DNA from: Clavibacter michiganensis subsp. tessellarius
Lineage (GTDB): Bacteria; Actinomycetota; Actinomycetes; Actinomycetales; Microbacteriaceae
Length of the DNA: 64,000 nucleotides
Direction: 5' to 3'
Assembly (NCBI RefSeq): GCF_021922985.1
Contig: NZ_CP040788.1
Location: forward strand, 124,001 to 188,000
Shown here: positions 16,292 through 28,600 of the stretch, piece by piece
How positions within the stretch are numbered: position 1 is the stretch's first letter
How the letters are laid out: every line of letters begins with the position of its first letter
Position numbers and translations under genes: made by a program
The notes under the pieces: model-generated
Databases searched by the model: none
Told to the model about the DNA's origin: nothing
What the model saw: the letters and a program-made list of their open reading frames with translations, nothing else

Positions 16292-16774
16292 TCAGGCGCC
16301 GCGGATGCCCTTGAGCAGGAGCGCGGTGGTCACCGCGGCCTCCGCCGCCTCGGCGCCCTTGTCCTCCTTCGAACCCGGGAGCCCCGCGCGGTCGATGCCC
16401 TGCTGCTCGTCGTCGAGCGTGAGCAGCCCGAACCCGATCGGCTTGCCCGTGAGGAGCGAGGCCTGCGTGAGGCCCGAGGTCGCCGCGTCGGAGACGTACT
16501 CGAAGTGCGGGGTGCCGCCGCGGATGATCACGCCGAGCGCGACGACCGCGTCGGCCCCCGCGTCGAGCGCCGCGCGCGCCACGACGGGCAGCTCGAAGCT
16601 GCCGGGCACGCGGATCACCGTGGTGGTGACGCCCGCCGCGTCGAGCACGCGCTGCGCGCCCGCGAGGAGGCCCGCGCTGATCTCGTCGTGCCAGCGTCCG
16701 GCGACGACCGTGACGGACAGCCCCCGTCCGTCGAGCGCGGTGGGGTCGATCTCGGGTGCTCCGTGTCCGCTCAT
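16292..16774 (-). CDS. ribH: 6,7-dimethyl-8-ribityllumazine synthase
   Basis: Condenses 5-amino-6-ribitylaminouracil with dihydroxybutanone phosphate, the penultimate step of riboflavin synthesis; forms icosahedral or pentameric shells in the cytosol (family knowledge). 160 aa, the normal size. Motifs: VVAGRWHDEISAGLLAGA, VPGSFELPVVA, GVIIRGGTPHFEYVS (with the catalytic His in PHFEYV), and FGLLTLDDEQQ. The ATG overlaps the stop of ribBA by four bases, with GGAGGA upstream inside ribBA. Last gene of the riboflavin operon. Confidence 0.96.
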   Translation of the reverse strand: MSGHGAPEIDPTALDGRGLSVTVVAGRWHDEISAGLLAGAQRVLDAAGVTTTVIRVPGSFELPVVARAALDAGADAVVALGVIIRGGTPHFEYVSDAATSGLTQASLLTGKPIGFGLLTLDDEQQGIDRAGLPGSKEDKGAEAAEAAVTTALLLKGIRGA

Positions 16775-18105
16775 GCGGTCTCCTCCTGGGGTGATGCGGT
16801 CGTGGTGGTCAGGCCGTCGGGCGCCTCGGCGTCCGGGTAGGCGTCCGGGCCGATGTGCATGTCGGTGTCGAGCACCAGGCGGTGCCCCATCCGGTCGCGC
16901 TTGGTCTCCAGGTACCCGGAGTTGGTGGCGTTCACGCCCACGACGAGCGGCACGCGCTCGGTCACGCGGACGCCGTGCGCCTCGAGCTGCCGCACCTTCT
17001 CGGGGTTGTTGGTGAGCAGGCGCACGTCCTCGACGCCCATGTCCTGGAGGATCGCCGACGCCGCGCCGTAGTCGCGCGCGTCCGCGGGGAGCCCGAGGGC
17101 CACGTTCGCGTCGAGCGTGTCGAGGCCGTCCTCCTGCAGCCGGTAGGCGCGCAGCTTGTTCACGAGGCCGATGCCGCGCCCCTCGTGCCCGCGCAGGTAC
17201 ACGACCACGCCGCCGGCGTCCGCGATCTCGTCGAGCGCGGCGTCGAGCTGCGGGCCGCACTCGCACTTCAGGGATCCGAGGGCCTCGCCCGTCAGGCACT
17301 CCGAGTGCACGCGCACGAGCGTGCCGTGCGCGGTCGGATCGCCGGAGACGACGGCCACGTGGTCGGCGCCCGTCGTGCGGTCGCGGTAGGCGCGCAGCCG
17401 GAACGTGCCGTGCGTCGTGGGCACCGTGGTCTCGACCTCGAAGATGACGCGCGACGCCTCGGGGATGGCGACCGCGGGCTCGAGCGGGCGGTCGCAGTGG
17501 AACTCCTCGAGGTGCTCCTTGAGCGCCTCGATGGTCACCACGAGCACGCCCTCGCGCTCGCCGAGGGCGAGGAGGCCGGGCAGGCGCATCATCTCGCCGT
17601 CGTCCTGCACGATCTCGCTGATCGCGCCGACGGGCGTGAGGCCCGCGAGCGTGAGCAGGTCGACCGCGGCCTCGGTGTGGCCGTCGCGCTCGCGCACGCC
17701 GCCGTCCACCGCCCGCAGCGGGAGGATGTGGCCGGGCCGGTGCAGGCTCGTCGGCACGCTGCCGAGGTCGGCGAGCACGCGCAGGGTGTGGGCGCGGTCG
17801 GACGCGCTGATCCCCGTCGAGAGCCGGTCGGCCGCGTCGACCGAGACCGTGTACGCGGTGCCGCGCGGATCCCGGTTGTCGGCCACCATGAGCGGCAGCT
17901 CCAGCCGGTCGGCGATCTCGTTCGTCATGGGCGCGCAGATGAAGCCCGAGGAGTGCCTCACGAGCCAGGCCACCCACTCGGGCGAGGCGGACTCGGCGGC
18001 GAGCAGCACGTCGCCCTCGTTCTCGCGGCCCTCGTCGTCGACGACGATGACGGGCCGGCCGGCGCGCAGCTCCCGCAGCGCGGCGGGGATGGCGGCGAGG
18101 CTCAC
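16771..18105 (-). CDS. ribBA: Bifunctional DHBP synthase / GTP cyclohydrolase II
   Basis: Two-domain riboflavin enzyme, 444 aa. The N-terminal domain (1-200) makes 3,4-dihydroxy-2-butanone 4-phosphate from ribulose 5-phosphate: DDEGRENEGDVLLAAE, TSLHRPGHILPLRA and DGHTEAAVDL. The C-terminal domain (about 205-420) is GTP cyclohydrolase II: HSECLTGEALGSLKCECGPQ with the three zinc cysteines, then GHEGRGIGL. The GTG start overlaps the ribE stop (GTGA) and is preceded by a near-perfect GAGGAGG ribosome site, which decides this start over in-frame alternatives. Confidence 0.96.
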   Translation of the reverse strand: MSLAAIPAALRELRAGRPVIVVDDEGRENEGDVLLAAESASPEWVAWLVRHSSGFICAPMTNEIADRLELPLMVADNRDPRGTAYTVSVDAADRLSTGISASDRAHTLRVLADLGSVPTSLHRPGHILPLRAVDGGVRERDGHTEAAVDLLTLAGLTPVGAISEIVQDDGEMMRLPGLLALGEREGVLVVTIEALKEHLEEFHCDRPLEPAVAIPEASRVIFEVETTVPTTHGTFRLRAYRDRTTGADHVAVVSGDPTAHGTLVRVHSECLTGEALGSLKCECGPQLDAALDEIADAGGVVVYLRGHEGRGIGLVNKLRAYRLQEDGLDTLDANVALGLPADARDYGAASAILQDMGVEDVRLLTNNPEKVRQLEAHGVRVTERVPLVVGVNATNSGYLETKRDRMGHRLVLDTDMHIGPDAYPDAEAPDGLTTTTASPQEETA

Positions 18106-18785
18106 GAGCGGGCCTCCTCGGTGGCGGCGGCGGCGTCGGCAGGCGCGGCGGCGGGCGCGGCGTCGCGGTCGCGGGCGTCGAGCGCGAGCATCCGCTGCAC
18201 GTGCCGGGCGAGCACGTCGGTCTCCAGGTTGACCTCGTCGCCGAGCTCGAGCGCGCCGAGCGTTGTCGCGGAGAGCGTCTCGGGGATGAGCGACACCTCG
18301 AACCAGGCGCCGTCCGCGGGCACGTCGGTCGGGCTGACCGCGCTCACGGTGAGGCTCACGCCCTGCACCGTGATGGATCCGCGGTCCACCACGAGCGGCG
18401 ACAGCTCGGCGGGCAGCGAGAAGCGGAGGATCCGCCATGCCTCGCCCGGCGTGGTCGCGAGCAGGCGGCCCGTGCCGTCGACGTGGCCCTGCACGATGTG
18501 GCCGCCGAGCCGATCGCCCACGCGCGCGGCGCGCTCGAGGTTGACGCGGTCGCCCACGCCGAGCCGGCCGAGCGAGCTCATCACGAGCGTCTGCCGCATG
18601 ACGTCGGCCGTGAACCCCTCGGGCGTCTGCGCGACGACCGTGAGGCACACGCCGTCGACGCTGATGGAGTCGCCGTGCCGGGCGTCGGACACCGCGAGCG
18701 GCGCCTCGACCGTGATCCGGGCGGAGTCGCCCTCGGCGTCGAGCGCGAGGACGCGTCCGCGCTCCTCGATGATCCCTGTGAACAT
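18102..18785 (-). CDS. ribE: Riboflavin synthase alpha subunit
   Basis: Dismutates two lumazine molecules to riboflavin, the last step of the pathway. 227 aa, made of two similar barrels: MFTGIIEERGRV, then DGVCLTVV and GGHIVQGHVDGTG; the second repeat has QGVSLTVSAV and NLETDVLARHVQRML. The C-terminal 25 residues are an Ala-rich tail. The characteristic MFTGII N-terminus fixes the start, which overlaps the ribD stop by one base (TGATG). Called ribC in some species. Confidence 0.96.
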   Translation of the reverse strand: MFTGIIEERGRVLALDAEGDSARITVEAPLAVSDARHGDSISVDGVCLTVVAQTPEGFTADVMRQTLVMSSLGRLGVGDRVNLERAARVGDRLGGHIVQGHVDGTGRLLATTPGEAWRILRFSLPAELSPLVVDRGSITVQGVSLTVSAVSPTDVPADGAWFEVSLIPETLSATTLGALELGDEVNLETDVLARHVQRMLALDARDRDAAPAAAPADAAAATEEARS

Positions 18786-19852
18786 CACTGGCCTTCCGTG
18801 GTGGGTCGCGCGGTCACGAGGAGGTCGTCCCCGAGCCGCGTCGTGCTGATGAGGGTGAGTCGGTGGGCGGCCGGCATGCTCGGCACGCCGAGGTCGCCGG
18901 TCGCGGTGCGGGGGCCGCCGAGGAGCACGGGCGCGAGGTAGGCGACCACTTCGTCCACGAGCCCGGCGGCGACGAGCGCGGAGACGATCGTGGGGCCGCC
19001 CTCCACGAACACGTGCCGGATCCCGCGTCGGCCGAGCTCCGCGAGGGCCTCGGCCGGGTCGTGGCCCGCGATGCGGATGAGCCGGCGCGGGTGCCGGTGC
19101 ACGGCCGCGTCGTCGGGGATCGCGCGGTCGCCGAGCACGACGGGCGCGGGCTGGTGCGGGTACGGGATCCCGTCGGGCCGGCGGGCGGTGAGCGCGGGGT
19201 CGTCGGCGAGCACGGTGCCCGTGCCCACGAGGATCGCGTCGGCCTCCGCGCGACGGCGGTGCACGTCGTGGCGCGCGGCGGGTCCCGTGATCCACCGGCT
19301 GGTGCCGTCGGCGGCGGCGATGCGGCCGTCGAGGCTGGAGGCCCACTTCGCGGTGACGAACGGGCGGCCGAGGGAGGCGGATCCGAGCCACACCCGCAGG
19401 AACGCCGCGGCCTCCTCGGCGAGCACGCCCGGCACGACGTCGACGCCCGCGGCGCGCAGCCGGGCGGCGCCGCCCGCGGACTCGGCGCCGGGGTCGGCCA
19501 CCGCGTACGCGACGCGCGCGACGCCGGCCTCGACCAGCGCGGCGGCGCACGGCCCCGTGCGGCCGGTGTGGTTGCAGGGCTCCAGCGTGACGACGGCGGT
19601 GGCCCCGCGCGCCCCGCCCGCGGGCAGCTGCCGGAGCGCGTCGACCTCGGCGTGGGCGGATCCGGCGCCGCGGTGGCGGCCTTCCGCGATCACGCGGCCG
19701 TCGGCGTCGAGGATCACGCAGCCGACGCGCGGGTTCGGCCCCCAGGCAGGACCCTCGGCGGCGAGCTCGAGGCCGCGGCGCATGGCGCGCGCGAGCGCGG
19801 GATCGCCGGACGCGAGGGCGTGCGCCGCGGGTGCCGTCGGGTCGTCGTGCAT
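18785..19852 (-). CDS. ribD: Bifunctional pyrimidine deaminase/reductase
   Basis: Catalyses the second and third steps of riboflavin synthesis, 355 aa. N-terminal deaminase (1-150) has the zinc motif HAEVDAL, then TLEPCNHTGRTGPCAAAL. C-terminal NADPH reductase (about 155-350) has FVTAKWASSLDGRIA, ADAILVGTGTVLADDP and VFVEGGPTI. First gene of the operon. GAGGAC precedes the ATG within a leader that can fold into small hairpins just upstream. Controlled by the FMN riboswitch. Confidence 0.96.
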   Translation of the reverse strand: MHDDPTAPAAHALASGDPALARAMRRGLELAAEGPAWGPNPRVGCVILDADGRVIAEGRHRGAGSAHAEVDALRQLPAGGARGATAVVTLEPCNHTGRTGPCAAALVEAGVARVAYAVADPGAESAGGAARLRAAGVDVVPGVLAEEAAAFLRVWLGSASLGRPFVTAKWASSLDGRIAAADGTSRWITGPAARHDVHRRRAEADAILVGTGTVLADDPALTARRPDGIPYPHQPAPVVLGDRAIPDDAAVHRHPRRLIRIAGHDPAEALAELGRRGIRHVFVEGGPTIVSALVAAGLVDEVVAYLAPVLLGGPRTATGDLGVPSMPAAHRLTLISTTRLGDDLLVTARPTTEGQ

Positions 19853-19930
19853 GGTGTCCTCGTCCGTGGACGGACTCCGGGCGCGGTCGACGAGACCTCG
19901 ACGCCGGCAGGGTCGCTGGCGCCGCGTGCG

Positions 19931-20063
19931 CCTCCCATCCGGACTTTAACCGTCGGTCCCGGAATCCCACCGGATCGGCGGACGAGGCTCCCGGGGACCC
20001 GGTCGCGCATCGTCCGTTCGCGGACTGTCACCGCCGGCTCGGATTTCCACCGACCCCGGAGCA
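19931..20063 (-). promoter_or_regulatory. FMN riboswitch (RFN element)
   Basis: On the minus strand the conserved blocks of the RFN aptamer appear in order: CTCCGGGGTCGGTGGAAATC, CCGAGCCGGCGGTGACAGTC, then CCGGTGGGATTCCGGGACCG, and ACGGTTAAAGTCCGGATGGG. It ends 78 bases before the ribD start. FMN binding would shut off the operon, probably at translation since no T-run follows. GTCCG/CGGAC and GTCGA/TCGAC stems lie between the aptamer and the ribosome site. Confidence 0.95.
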
Positions 20064-20076
20064 CGTGTATGCGTCG

Positions 20077-20082
20077 AGATTA
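20077..20082 (-). promoter_or_regulatory. Candidate -10 box of the riboflavin operon
   Basis: TAATCT on the minus strand, 13 bases before the aptamer, so transcription would start at or just before the riboswitch. No clear -35. Confidence 0.5.
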
Positions 20083-20162
20083 GCCCACGCGGCTGGGAGG
20101 GCCGCCGCGGATGACGGGATGCGACGCGGAGCGGATGTGCGCAGGGGCCGTGCGGCGGGGCG

Positions 20163-22907
<2,745 letters not shown>

Positions 22908-22914
22908 GGAGACG

Positions 22915-22920
22915 ATCCTA
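22915..22920 (-). promoter_or_regulatory. Candidate leaderless -10 box for xthA
   Basis: TAGGAT, seven bases before the xthA ATG. Its first three bases (TAG) are the stop codon of the YihY-family gene. Confidence 0.5.
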
Positions 22921-24045
22921 ACGGCGGTGCTCGCCGCGCAGCCGGAGCAGGACCCGCGTCAGCCCGCGCGACGCGGCGTACCGCTCGCGGGCTCGGGCGC
23001 GCTCCTCCTCCTCGAGGATCCGGCGGGCCTCGTCGAGCTTCGCGAGCCGCTCCGCCTCCAGCTGCTCGGGCGTGAGGTCGCGGGCGTCGATGCCCCGGTC
23101 GCCCATGCTCACGGCGATCCACGAGGCGCAGACGAGGATGACCTGGCAGATGAGGTTGAACCAGATCAGGAGCCCGATGATCACCGCGAACGACGCGAGC
23201 AGGGGGTTCCGGCTCGCCCCGCCGAGGAGCGCCGTGCCGAGCACCTTGAGCACGCCCATCGCGACGCCGCCGAGGAGCGCGCCCTGCAGGAGCTGCGGCC
23301 CGGGGATCCGGACGCCCGAGAGCACGCGGAACGCCCCCGCCAGCACGGCGGTGTCGAGCGCCAGCACGAGCGCGAGGCCGACGGTGCGGCCGACGACGAC
23401 CGCGAGCAGCGAGTCCTCGGGCACCTGCACGAGGCCGAACACGAACCCGAGGAGCCCGGTGCTGACGACGGACAGCGCCGCCGAGAGCAGCATCGCGAGC
23501 GCGAAGCAGAGGGCGAGGCCGAGGTCCTTGACCTTGAGCCACAGGAAGAACGTGGTGGGCGGCGGCAGCTCGAAGATGCGGCGCACGGAGTCGCGCGTGG
23601 AGGCCAGCCAGCCGAGCGCGGTCACCAGCAGGCCGATGGATCCGATCACGCCCGTGACGGTCACGGCGTCCGACGCCAGCAGCGCCTGCGGGTCCTTGAT
23701 GGCCCCGTCCGGGCCGAACAGCCCGGGCACCGCGCCCTGGATCAGCGTGAGCAGCGAGTCGAGGAGCGCCGGGTTCCCGGCGAGCACGGATCCCGCCACC
23801 GAGAAGCCGACCGCGAGCGCCGCGAACACCGCGAAGACGGCCTGGTACGACATGCCGGCCGCGAGGATCGGCCCGCCGGCGGCGCCGTAGGCCAGGAACA
23901 CGCGCACGGGCTTCAGCGCCATGACGCGCCCGATGAGGGCGGGGATGCCGGCGGGCGCCGGGGCGTCGGCGGCGGGCGTCGCGCCGGTCGCGGGGGAGCC
24001 GGGTGCGGGGCGCTCGGGCCGTCCGCGGCCGTCGGGGGCGGTCAT
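22918..24045 (-). CDS. YihY/BrkB-family membrane protein
   Basis: Polytopic inner-membrane protein, 375 aa, of the YihY (BrkB, once called RNase BN) family; physiological role unclear. N-terminal 40 residues are Pro/Ala-rich. The family core has AAGGPILAAGMSYQAVFAVF as first helix, LLVTALGWLASTRDSVRRIF, and LIWFNLICQVILVCASWIAV near the end; about six helices. The C-terminal cytoplasmic tail (from about 325) is charged and helical (EQLEAERLAKLDEARRILEE). A -10-like TATCCT lies six bases before the ATG, suggesting a leaderless mRNA. Confidence 0.85.
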   Translation of the reverse strand: MTAPDGRGRPERPAPGSPATGATPAADAPAPAGIPALIGRVMALKPVRVFLAYGAAGGPILAAGMSYQAVFAVFAALAVGFSVAGSVLAGNPALLDSLLTLIQGAVPGLFGPDGAIKDPQALLASDAVTVTGVIGSIGLLVTALGWLASTRDSVRRIFELPPPTTFFLWLKVKDLGLALCFALAMLLSAALSVVSTGLLGFVFGLVQVPEDSLLAVVVGRTVGLALVLALDTAVLAGAFRVLSGVRIPGPQLLQGALLGGVAMGVLKVLGTALLGGASRNPLLASFAVIIGLLIWFNLICQVILVCASWIAVSMGDRGIDARDLTPEQLEAERLAKLDEARRILEEEERARARERYAASRGLTRVLLRLRGEHRR

Positions 24046-24051
24046 GCCCCG

Positions 24052-24057
24052 AGGATA
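24052..24057 (-). promoter_or_regulatory. Candidate leaderless -10 box for the YihY-family gene
   Basis: TATCCT, six bases before the ATG at 24045. Confidence 0.45.
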
Positions 24058-24168
24058 CGGGCCGCCGGGCCCCTGCTAGCGTGGACGGGCCGTTCCGGCA
24101 GCCCCACCGGACAGCCCATCCCGCGCACGGCGTCCGTGCGCGCGGCCGCACCCGAGCGAGGAGTCCCC

Positions 24169-25824
24169 GTGCGCATCACCGGTATCGGAGTCGGACATGG
24201 AGTGGCCGTCGGGCCCGTGATGCGGATGCCCGACCCGCTGCCCGAGCCCACGACGGATCCCTTCACGGGCGACGCCGACGCCGAGGTCGCCCGCGTCTCC
24301 GAGGCCCTCGCCGCGACGGCCGACGACCTCGCCGCCCGCGGCACCCGCGCCGGCGGCGACGCGAAGGACGTGCTCGACGCGCAGTCCCTCATGGCGCGCG
24401 ACCCCGCGCTCCTCGACTCGGTCGGCAAGCTCGTCGGCCAGGGCCGCTCGGGCGAGCGCGCCGTCTTCGAGGCGTTCGCCACCTTCCAGGAGCTGCTCAC
24501 GGGCATGGGCGGCTACATGGCCGAGCGCGCGGCCGACCTCGCCGACGTCGCCCAGCGCGTCATCGCCCGGCTCCGCGGCGTGCCCGCGCCCGGCATCCCC
24601 ACCGCGGACGCGCCCTTCGTCCTCGTCGCGCGCGACCTCGCGCCCGCCGACACCGCGCTCCTCGAGCTCGACCGCGTGCTCGCCCTCGTCACCACGGACG
24701 GCGGCCCCACCAGCCACACCGCGATCCTCGCCCGCAGCCGCTCCATCCCCGCCATCGTCGGCGCTACGGGCGCCGCCGACCTCGCGGAGGGCGACGAGGT
24801 CGTCGTCGACGCGGCCGCCGGGATCGTGACCGCGCACCCGGACGCCGCCCTGCGCCAGGACGCCCTCGACCGGATCCGCGCCCGCGAGGAGGCCCTCGCC
24901 GCGCCCCTCACCGACGGCGCGCTGGCCGACGGCACGCCCGTGCCGCTCCTCGCCAACCTCGGATCCCCGGCGGAGGCCGCGCGCGCCGTCGAGCTCGGCG
25001 CCGAGGGCGTCGGCCTCTTCCGCACCGAGTTCCTGTTCCTCGACGCCGCCGAGGCGCCGTCCGTCGCGGAGCAGACCGCGCGGTACACGGCCCTCCTCCA
25101 GGCGTTCCCCGGACGCAAGGTCGTCGTCCGCGCGCTCGACGCCGGCGCCGACAAGCCGCTCGCCTTCCTCAACGACGCCCACGAGGAGAACCCCGCGCTC
25201 GGCCTCCGCGGCCTCCGCGCCCTGCGGGCCGCCCCGGCGATCCTGCGCGACCAGCTCACGGCGCTCGCCGCGGCGGACGCCGCCACCGACGCCGACCTCT
25301 GGGTCATGGCGCCGATGGTCGCGGACGCCGAGGAGGCCGCGTGGTTCGTGGAGCTCGGCCGCGAGCTCGGCCTCCGCACGGTCGGCGTCATGGCCGAGGT
25401 GCCGTCGCTCGCGCTCCTCGCCGACCAGGTCGTCGAGGTCGCCGACTTCGTCAGCGTCGGCACCAACGACCTCACCCAGTACACGATGGCCGCCGACCGG
25501 ATGCTCGGCTCCGTCGCCTCGTACCAGGACCCCTGGCACCCGGCCGTCCTCCGGCTCGTGGGGGCGCTCGGCGACGCGGGCCGCGCATCCGGCACCCCCG
25601 TCGGGATCTGCGGCGAGGCGGCTGCGGATCCGCTCCTCGCCGTGGTCCTCGTGGGCCTCGGCGCGACGAGCCTGTCGATGACGCCCGCCGCCCTCGCCGA
25701 CGTCCGCCTCGAGCTCGGCCGCCGCACCCTCGACGACGCCCGCGCGGCCGCCGCGGCCGTCCTCACGGCGCGCTCGGCCGCGGGCGCCCGCGCCGCCGCC
25801 GAGCGGGTGCTCGCCGACCGCTGA
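24169..25824 (+). CDS. ptsI: PTS enzyme I (phosphoenolpyruvate-protein phosphotransferase)
   Basis: Transfers phosphate from PEP to HPr, feeding all PTS permeases in the cell. 551 aa, about 20 residues shorter than most. N-terminal HPr-binding/phosphohistidine domain with GGPTSHTAILARS, active His183. PEP-binding barrel: EGVGLFRTEFLF, VVRALDAGADKPLAFL, DFVSVGTNDLTQYTMAADR, and the active cysteine in GICGEAA. The GTG start has GAGGAG six bases upstream and begins right at the domain (VRITGIGVGHGVAVGP). No HPr gene is in the window. Confidence 0.95.
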   Translation: MRITGIGVGHGVAVGPVMRMPDPLPEPTTDPFTGDADAEVARVSEALAATADDLAARGTRAGGDAKDVLDAQSLMARDPALLDSVGKLVGQGRSGERAVFEAFATFQELLTGMGGYMAERAADLADVAQRVIARLRGVPAPGIPTADAPFVLVARDLAPADTALLELDRVLALVTTDGGPTSHTAILARSRSIPAIVGATGAADLAEGDEVVVDAAAGIVTAHPDAALRQDALDRIRAREEALAAPLTDGALADGTPVPLLANLGSPAEAARAVELGAEGVGLFRTEFLFLDAAEAPSVAEQTARYTALLQAFPGRKVVVRALDAGADKPLAFLNDAHEENPALGLRGLRALRAAPAILRDQLTALAAADAATDADLWVMAPMVADAEEAAWFVELGRELGLRTVGVMAEVPSLALLADQVVEVADFVSVGTNDLTQYTMAADRMLGSVASYQDPWHPAVLRLVGALGDAGRASGTPVGICGEAAADPLLAVVLVGLGATSLSMTPAALADVRLELGRRTLDDARAAAAAVLTARSAAGARAAAERVLADR

Positions 25825-25865
25825 TCCGGATCCGGCGCGCGCATCGCGCGGACCCGGACACGACG

Positions 25866-25899
25866 ACGGCCCCGCCGCTCCGAGGAGCTGCGGGGCCGT
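25866..25899. terminator. Bidirectional terminator between ptsI and sdhB
   Basis: Perfect 10-bp stem ACGGCCCCGC (25866-25875) with GCGGGGCCGT (25890-25899), loop 14 bases. Lies between two convergent stops. Confidence 0.75.
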
Positions 25900-25922
25900 G
25901 CGTCTGCGGGGGAGCGGTGTCG

Positions 25923-26684
25923 CTACGCCTTGCCGCGCATGATCGCCTGCTTGACCTCGGCGATCGCCTGCGTCACCTGGATGCCGCGCGGGCACGCCTC
26001 GGAGCAGTTGAAGGTCGTGCGGCAGCGCCACACGCCCTCCTTGTCGTTGAGGATGTCGAGGCGCACGTTCGACTCGTCGCGCGAGTCGAAGATGAAGCGG
26101 TGCGCGTTGACGATGGCGGCCGGGCCGAAGTACTGGCCGTCCGTCCAGAACACGGGGCACGACGAGGTGCACGCGGCGCAGAGGATGCACTTCGTGGTGT
26201 CGTCGAAGCGGGCGCGCTCGGCGGCGGACTGGATCCGCTCCTTGCCCTTCTCCGGCTTCGTGTTCGAGATGAGGAAGGGCTGCACGTCGCGGAACGACTC
26301 GAAGAACGGCTCCATGTCGACGACGAGGTCCTTCTCCAGCGGCAGGCCCTTGATGGCCTCCACGTAGATGGGCTGGTCGATGTCGAGGTCCTTGATCAGC
26401 GTCTTGCACGCCAGGCGGTTGCGGCCGTTGATGCGCATCGCGTCGGACCCGCACACGCCGTGCGCGCAGGAGCGGCGGAAGGTCAGCGACCCGTCCTGCT
26501 CCCACTTGATCTTGTGCAGCGCGTCGAGGATGCGGTCGGTCGGGTACACCTCGACGTCGAAGTCCTCCCACCTCGGCTCGGCGTCCTGGCCGGGGATGAA
26601 GCGGCGGATGATGAGGGTCACCGTGAAGGTGGGGATGGCCGAGGCCTCTCCGGCGGGGGGTGCGTCCAGGGTTGCGGTGCTCAC
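25923..26684 (-). CDS. sdhB: Succinate dehydrogenase iron-sulfur subunit
   Basis: Electron-transfer subunit of complex II, 253 aa. [2Fe-2S] ligands CAHGVCGSD (Cys73, Cys78, with Asp in the third place as in E. coli) and Cys93. The [4Fe-4S]/[3Fe-4S] domain has CILCAACTSSCP (166-177) and CSEACPRG (227-234). It carries electrons from SdhA flavin to quinone in the membrane. Last gene of sdhCDAB, 58 bases after sdhA. Confidence 0.96.
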   Translation of the reverse strand: MSTATLDAPPAGEASAIPTFTVTLIIRRFIPGQDAEPRWEDFDVEVYPTDRILDALHKIKWEQDGSLTFRRSCAHGVCGSDAMRINGRNRLACKTLIKDLDIDQPIYVEAIKGLPLEKDLVVDMEPFFESFRDVQPFLISNTKPEKGKERIQSAAERARFDDTTKCILCAACTSSCPVFWTDGQYFGPAAIVNAHRFIFDSRDESNVRLDILNDKEGVWRCRTTFNCSEACPRGIQVTQAIAEVKQAIMRGKA

Positions 26685-26742
26685 GGGTGCGTTCCTATTC
26701 CGTAGGTGGTGCGGTGATGTGCGTCGGCGCTGACCCCGCGGG

Positions 26743-28566
26743 TCAGTACTTCCGCTCCATCGGCTGGTAGTTCGTGATGACCACGGGCTTGGTGCTCAGC
26801 TTGATGTGGTCGCCGGCGTCGGTGCTGTGCGCGTCGCCGGTGAGGTACGCCATGGTGTGGACCATGTAGTTCTCGTCGTCCCGCTTGGGGAAGTCCTCGC
26901 GGAAGTGGCCGCCGCGGCTCTCCTTGCGGTACATCGCCGAGTACACGACGACCTCCGCCAGGTCGAGCAGGAAGCCGAGCTCGATGGCCTCGAGCAGGTC
27001 GGTGTTGAAGCGCTGGCCCTTGTCCTGCACCTGGATGTTCGTGTACCGCTCGCGCAGGTCGGCGATCACCTTGGTGACCTCGATCAGCGTGTCCTCGGTG
27101 CGGAACACCTGGGCGTTGCGGTCCATCGACTCCTGCAGCTCGCGGCGCAGGGTCGAGATCCGCTCGGTGCCGTTGGAGTTCCGCGCGCCCTCGACGAGGC
27201 CCTTCACGAAGTCGGCCGCGTCGGCGGGCAGCGGCGTGAAGTCGACCGTCTTCACGTACTCGGCCGCGTAGTTGCCCGCGCGCTTGCCGAACACGTTGAT
27301 GTCGAGGAGCGAGTTGGTGCCGAGGCGGTTGGATCCGTGGACGGACACGCACGCGCACTCGCCGGCCGCGTAGAGGCCGGGCACCACGGTCGTGTTGTCC
27401 GAGAGGACCTCGGCCTTGATGTTCGTGGGGATGCCGCCCATCGCGTAGTGCGCGGTGGGGAGCACGGGCACGGGCTCCGTGTAGGGCTCGACGCCGAGGT
27501 ACGTGCGCGCGAACTCCGTGATGTCCGGGAGCTTGGCGTCGATGACGGCGGGCTCGAGGTGCGTGATGTCGAGGTAGACGTAGTCCTTGTTCGGGCCGGC
27601 GCCGCGGCCCTCGCGGATCTCGGTCGCCATGCAGCGCGCGACGATGTCGCGGGGAGCGAGGTCCTTGATGGTGGGGGCGTACCGCTCCATGAAGCGCTCG
27701 CCCTCGCTGTTGCGGAGGATCGCGCCCTCGCCGCGGGCGGCCTCCGAGAGGAGGATGCCGAGGCCGGCGAGCCCGGTCGGGTGGAACTGGAAGAACTCCA
27801 TGTCCTCGAGCGGCAGGCCCTTGCGCCAGATGATCCCGACGCCGTCGCCCGTGAGCGTGTGCGCGTTCGAGGTCGTCTTGTAGATCTTGCCGAAGCCGCC
27901 CGTGGCGAAGATGACGGCCTTCGACTGGAAGACGTGGATCTCGCCGGTCGACAGCTCGAGGGCCACGACGCCCGCGGGCTGCTCCTTGCCGTCGACCTCG
28001 GCCATGACGAGGTCGAGGACGTAGAACTCGTTGAAGAAGTTGATGCCGAACTTGACGCAGTTCTGGTACAGCGTCTGCAGGATCATGTGGCCCGTGCGGT
28101 CGGCCGCGTAGCAGGACCGGCGGACGGGGCTCTTGCCGTGGTCGGCCGTGTGCCCGCCGAACCGCCGCTGGTCGATCTTGCCGTCGGGCGTGCGGTTGAA
28201 GGGGAGGCCCATGTTCTCGAGGTCGATGACCGCGTCGATGGCCTCCTTGGCGAGGATCTCCGCCGCGTCCTGGTCGACGAGGTAGTCGCCGCCCTTGACG
28301 GTGTCGAAGGTGTGCCACTCCCAGCTGTCCTCCTCGACGTTCGCGAGCGCCGCGGCCATGCCGCCCTGCGCCGCGCCCGTGTGGGAGCGGGTGGGGTAGA
28401 GCTTCGAGATGACGGCCGTGTTCGCCTGCGGTCCCGCCTCGATCGCCGCGCGCATGCCGGCGCCGCCCGCACCCACGATCACGATGTCGAACTGGTGGTA
28501 GTGGACGCCGTCCACGATGGTGCTCGCGGAGGGCTCGGAACCGGGGGTCGCGGTCTCAGTGGTCAC
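26743..28566 (-). CDS. sdhA: Succinate dehydrogenase flavoprotein subunit
   Basis: Catalytic subunit oxidising succinate to fumarate, 607 aa. FAD-binding [10 protein letters not shown] (32-41). Covalent flavin attachment is expected at His62 in [10 protein letters not shown]. Capping-domain and active-site motifs include [21 protein letters not shown] and the catalytic region [20 protein letters not shown]-type purine sequence precedes the start; the gap to sdhD is 34 bases. Confidence 0.97.
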   Translation of the reverse strand: MTTETATPGSEPSASTIVDGVHYHQFDIVIVGAGGAGMRAAIEAGPQANTAVISKLYPTRSHTGAAQGGMAAALANVEEDSWEWHTFDTVKGGDYLVDQDAAEILAKEAIDAVIDLENMGLPFNRTPDGKIDQRRFGGHTADHGKSPVRRSCYAADRTGHMILQTLYQNCVKFGINFFNEFYVLDLVMAEVDGKEQPAGVVALELSTGEIHVFQSKAVIFATGGFGKIYKTTSNAHTLTGDGVGIIWRKGLPLEDMEFFQFHPTGLAGLGILLSEAARGEGAILRNSEGERFMERYAPTIKDLAPRDIVARCMATEIREGRGAGPNKDYVYLDITHLEPAVIDAKLPDITEFARTYLGVEPYTEPVPVLPTAHYAMGGIPTNIKAEVLSDNTTVVPGLYAAGECACVSVHGSNRLGTNSLLDINVFGKRAGNYAAEYVKTVDFTPLPADAADFVKGLVEGARNSNGTERISTLRRELQESMDRNAQVFRTEDTLIEVTKVIADLRERYTNIQVQDKGQRFNTDLLEAIELGFLLDLAEVVVYSAMYRKESRGGHFREDFPKRDDENYMVHTMAYLTGDAHSTDAGDHIKLSTKPVVITNYQPMERKY

Positions 28567-28600
28567 AGGACTCTTTCTCGAGGCGGATGGGCGGCGGGGA

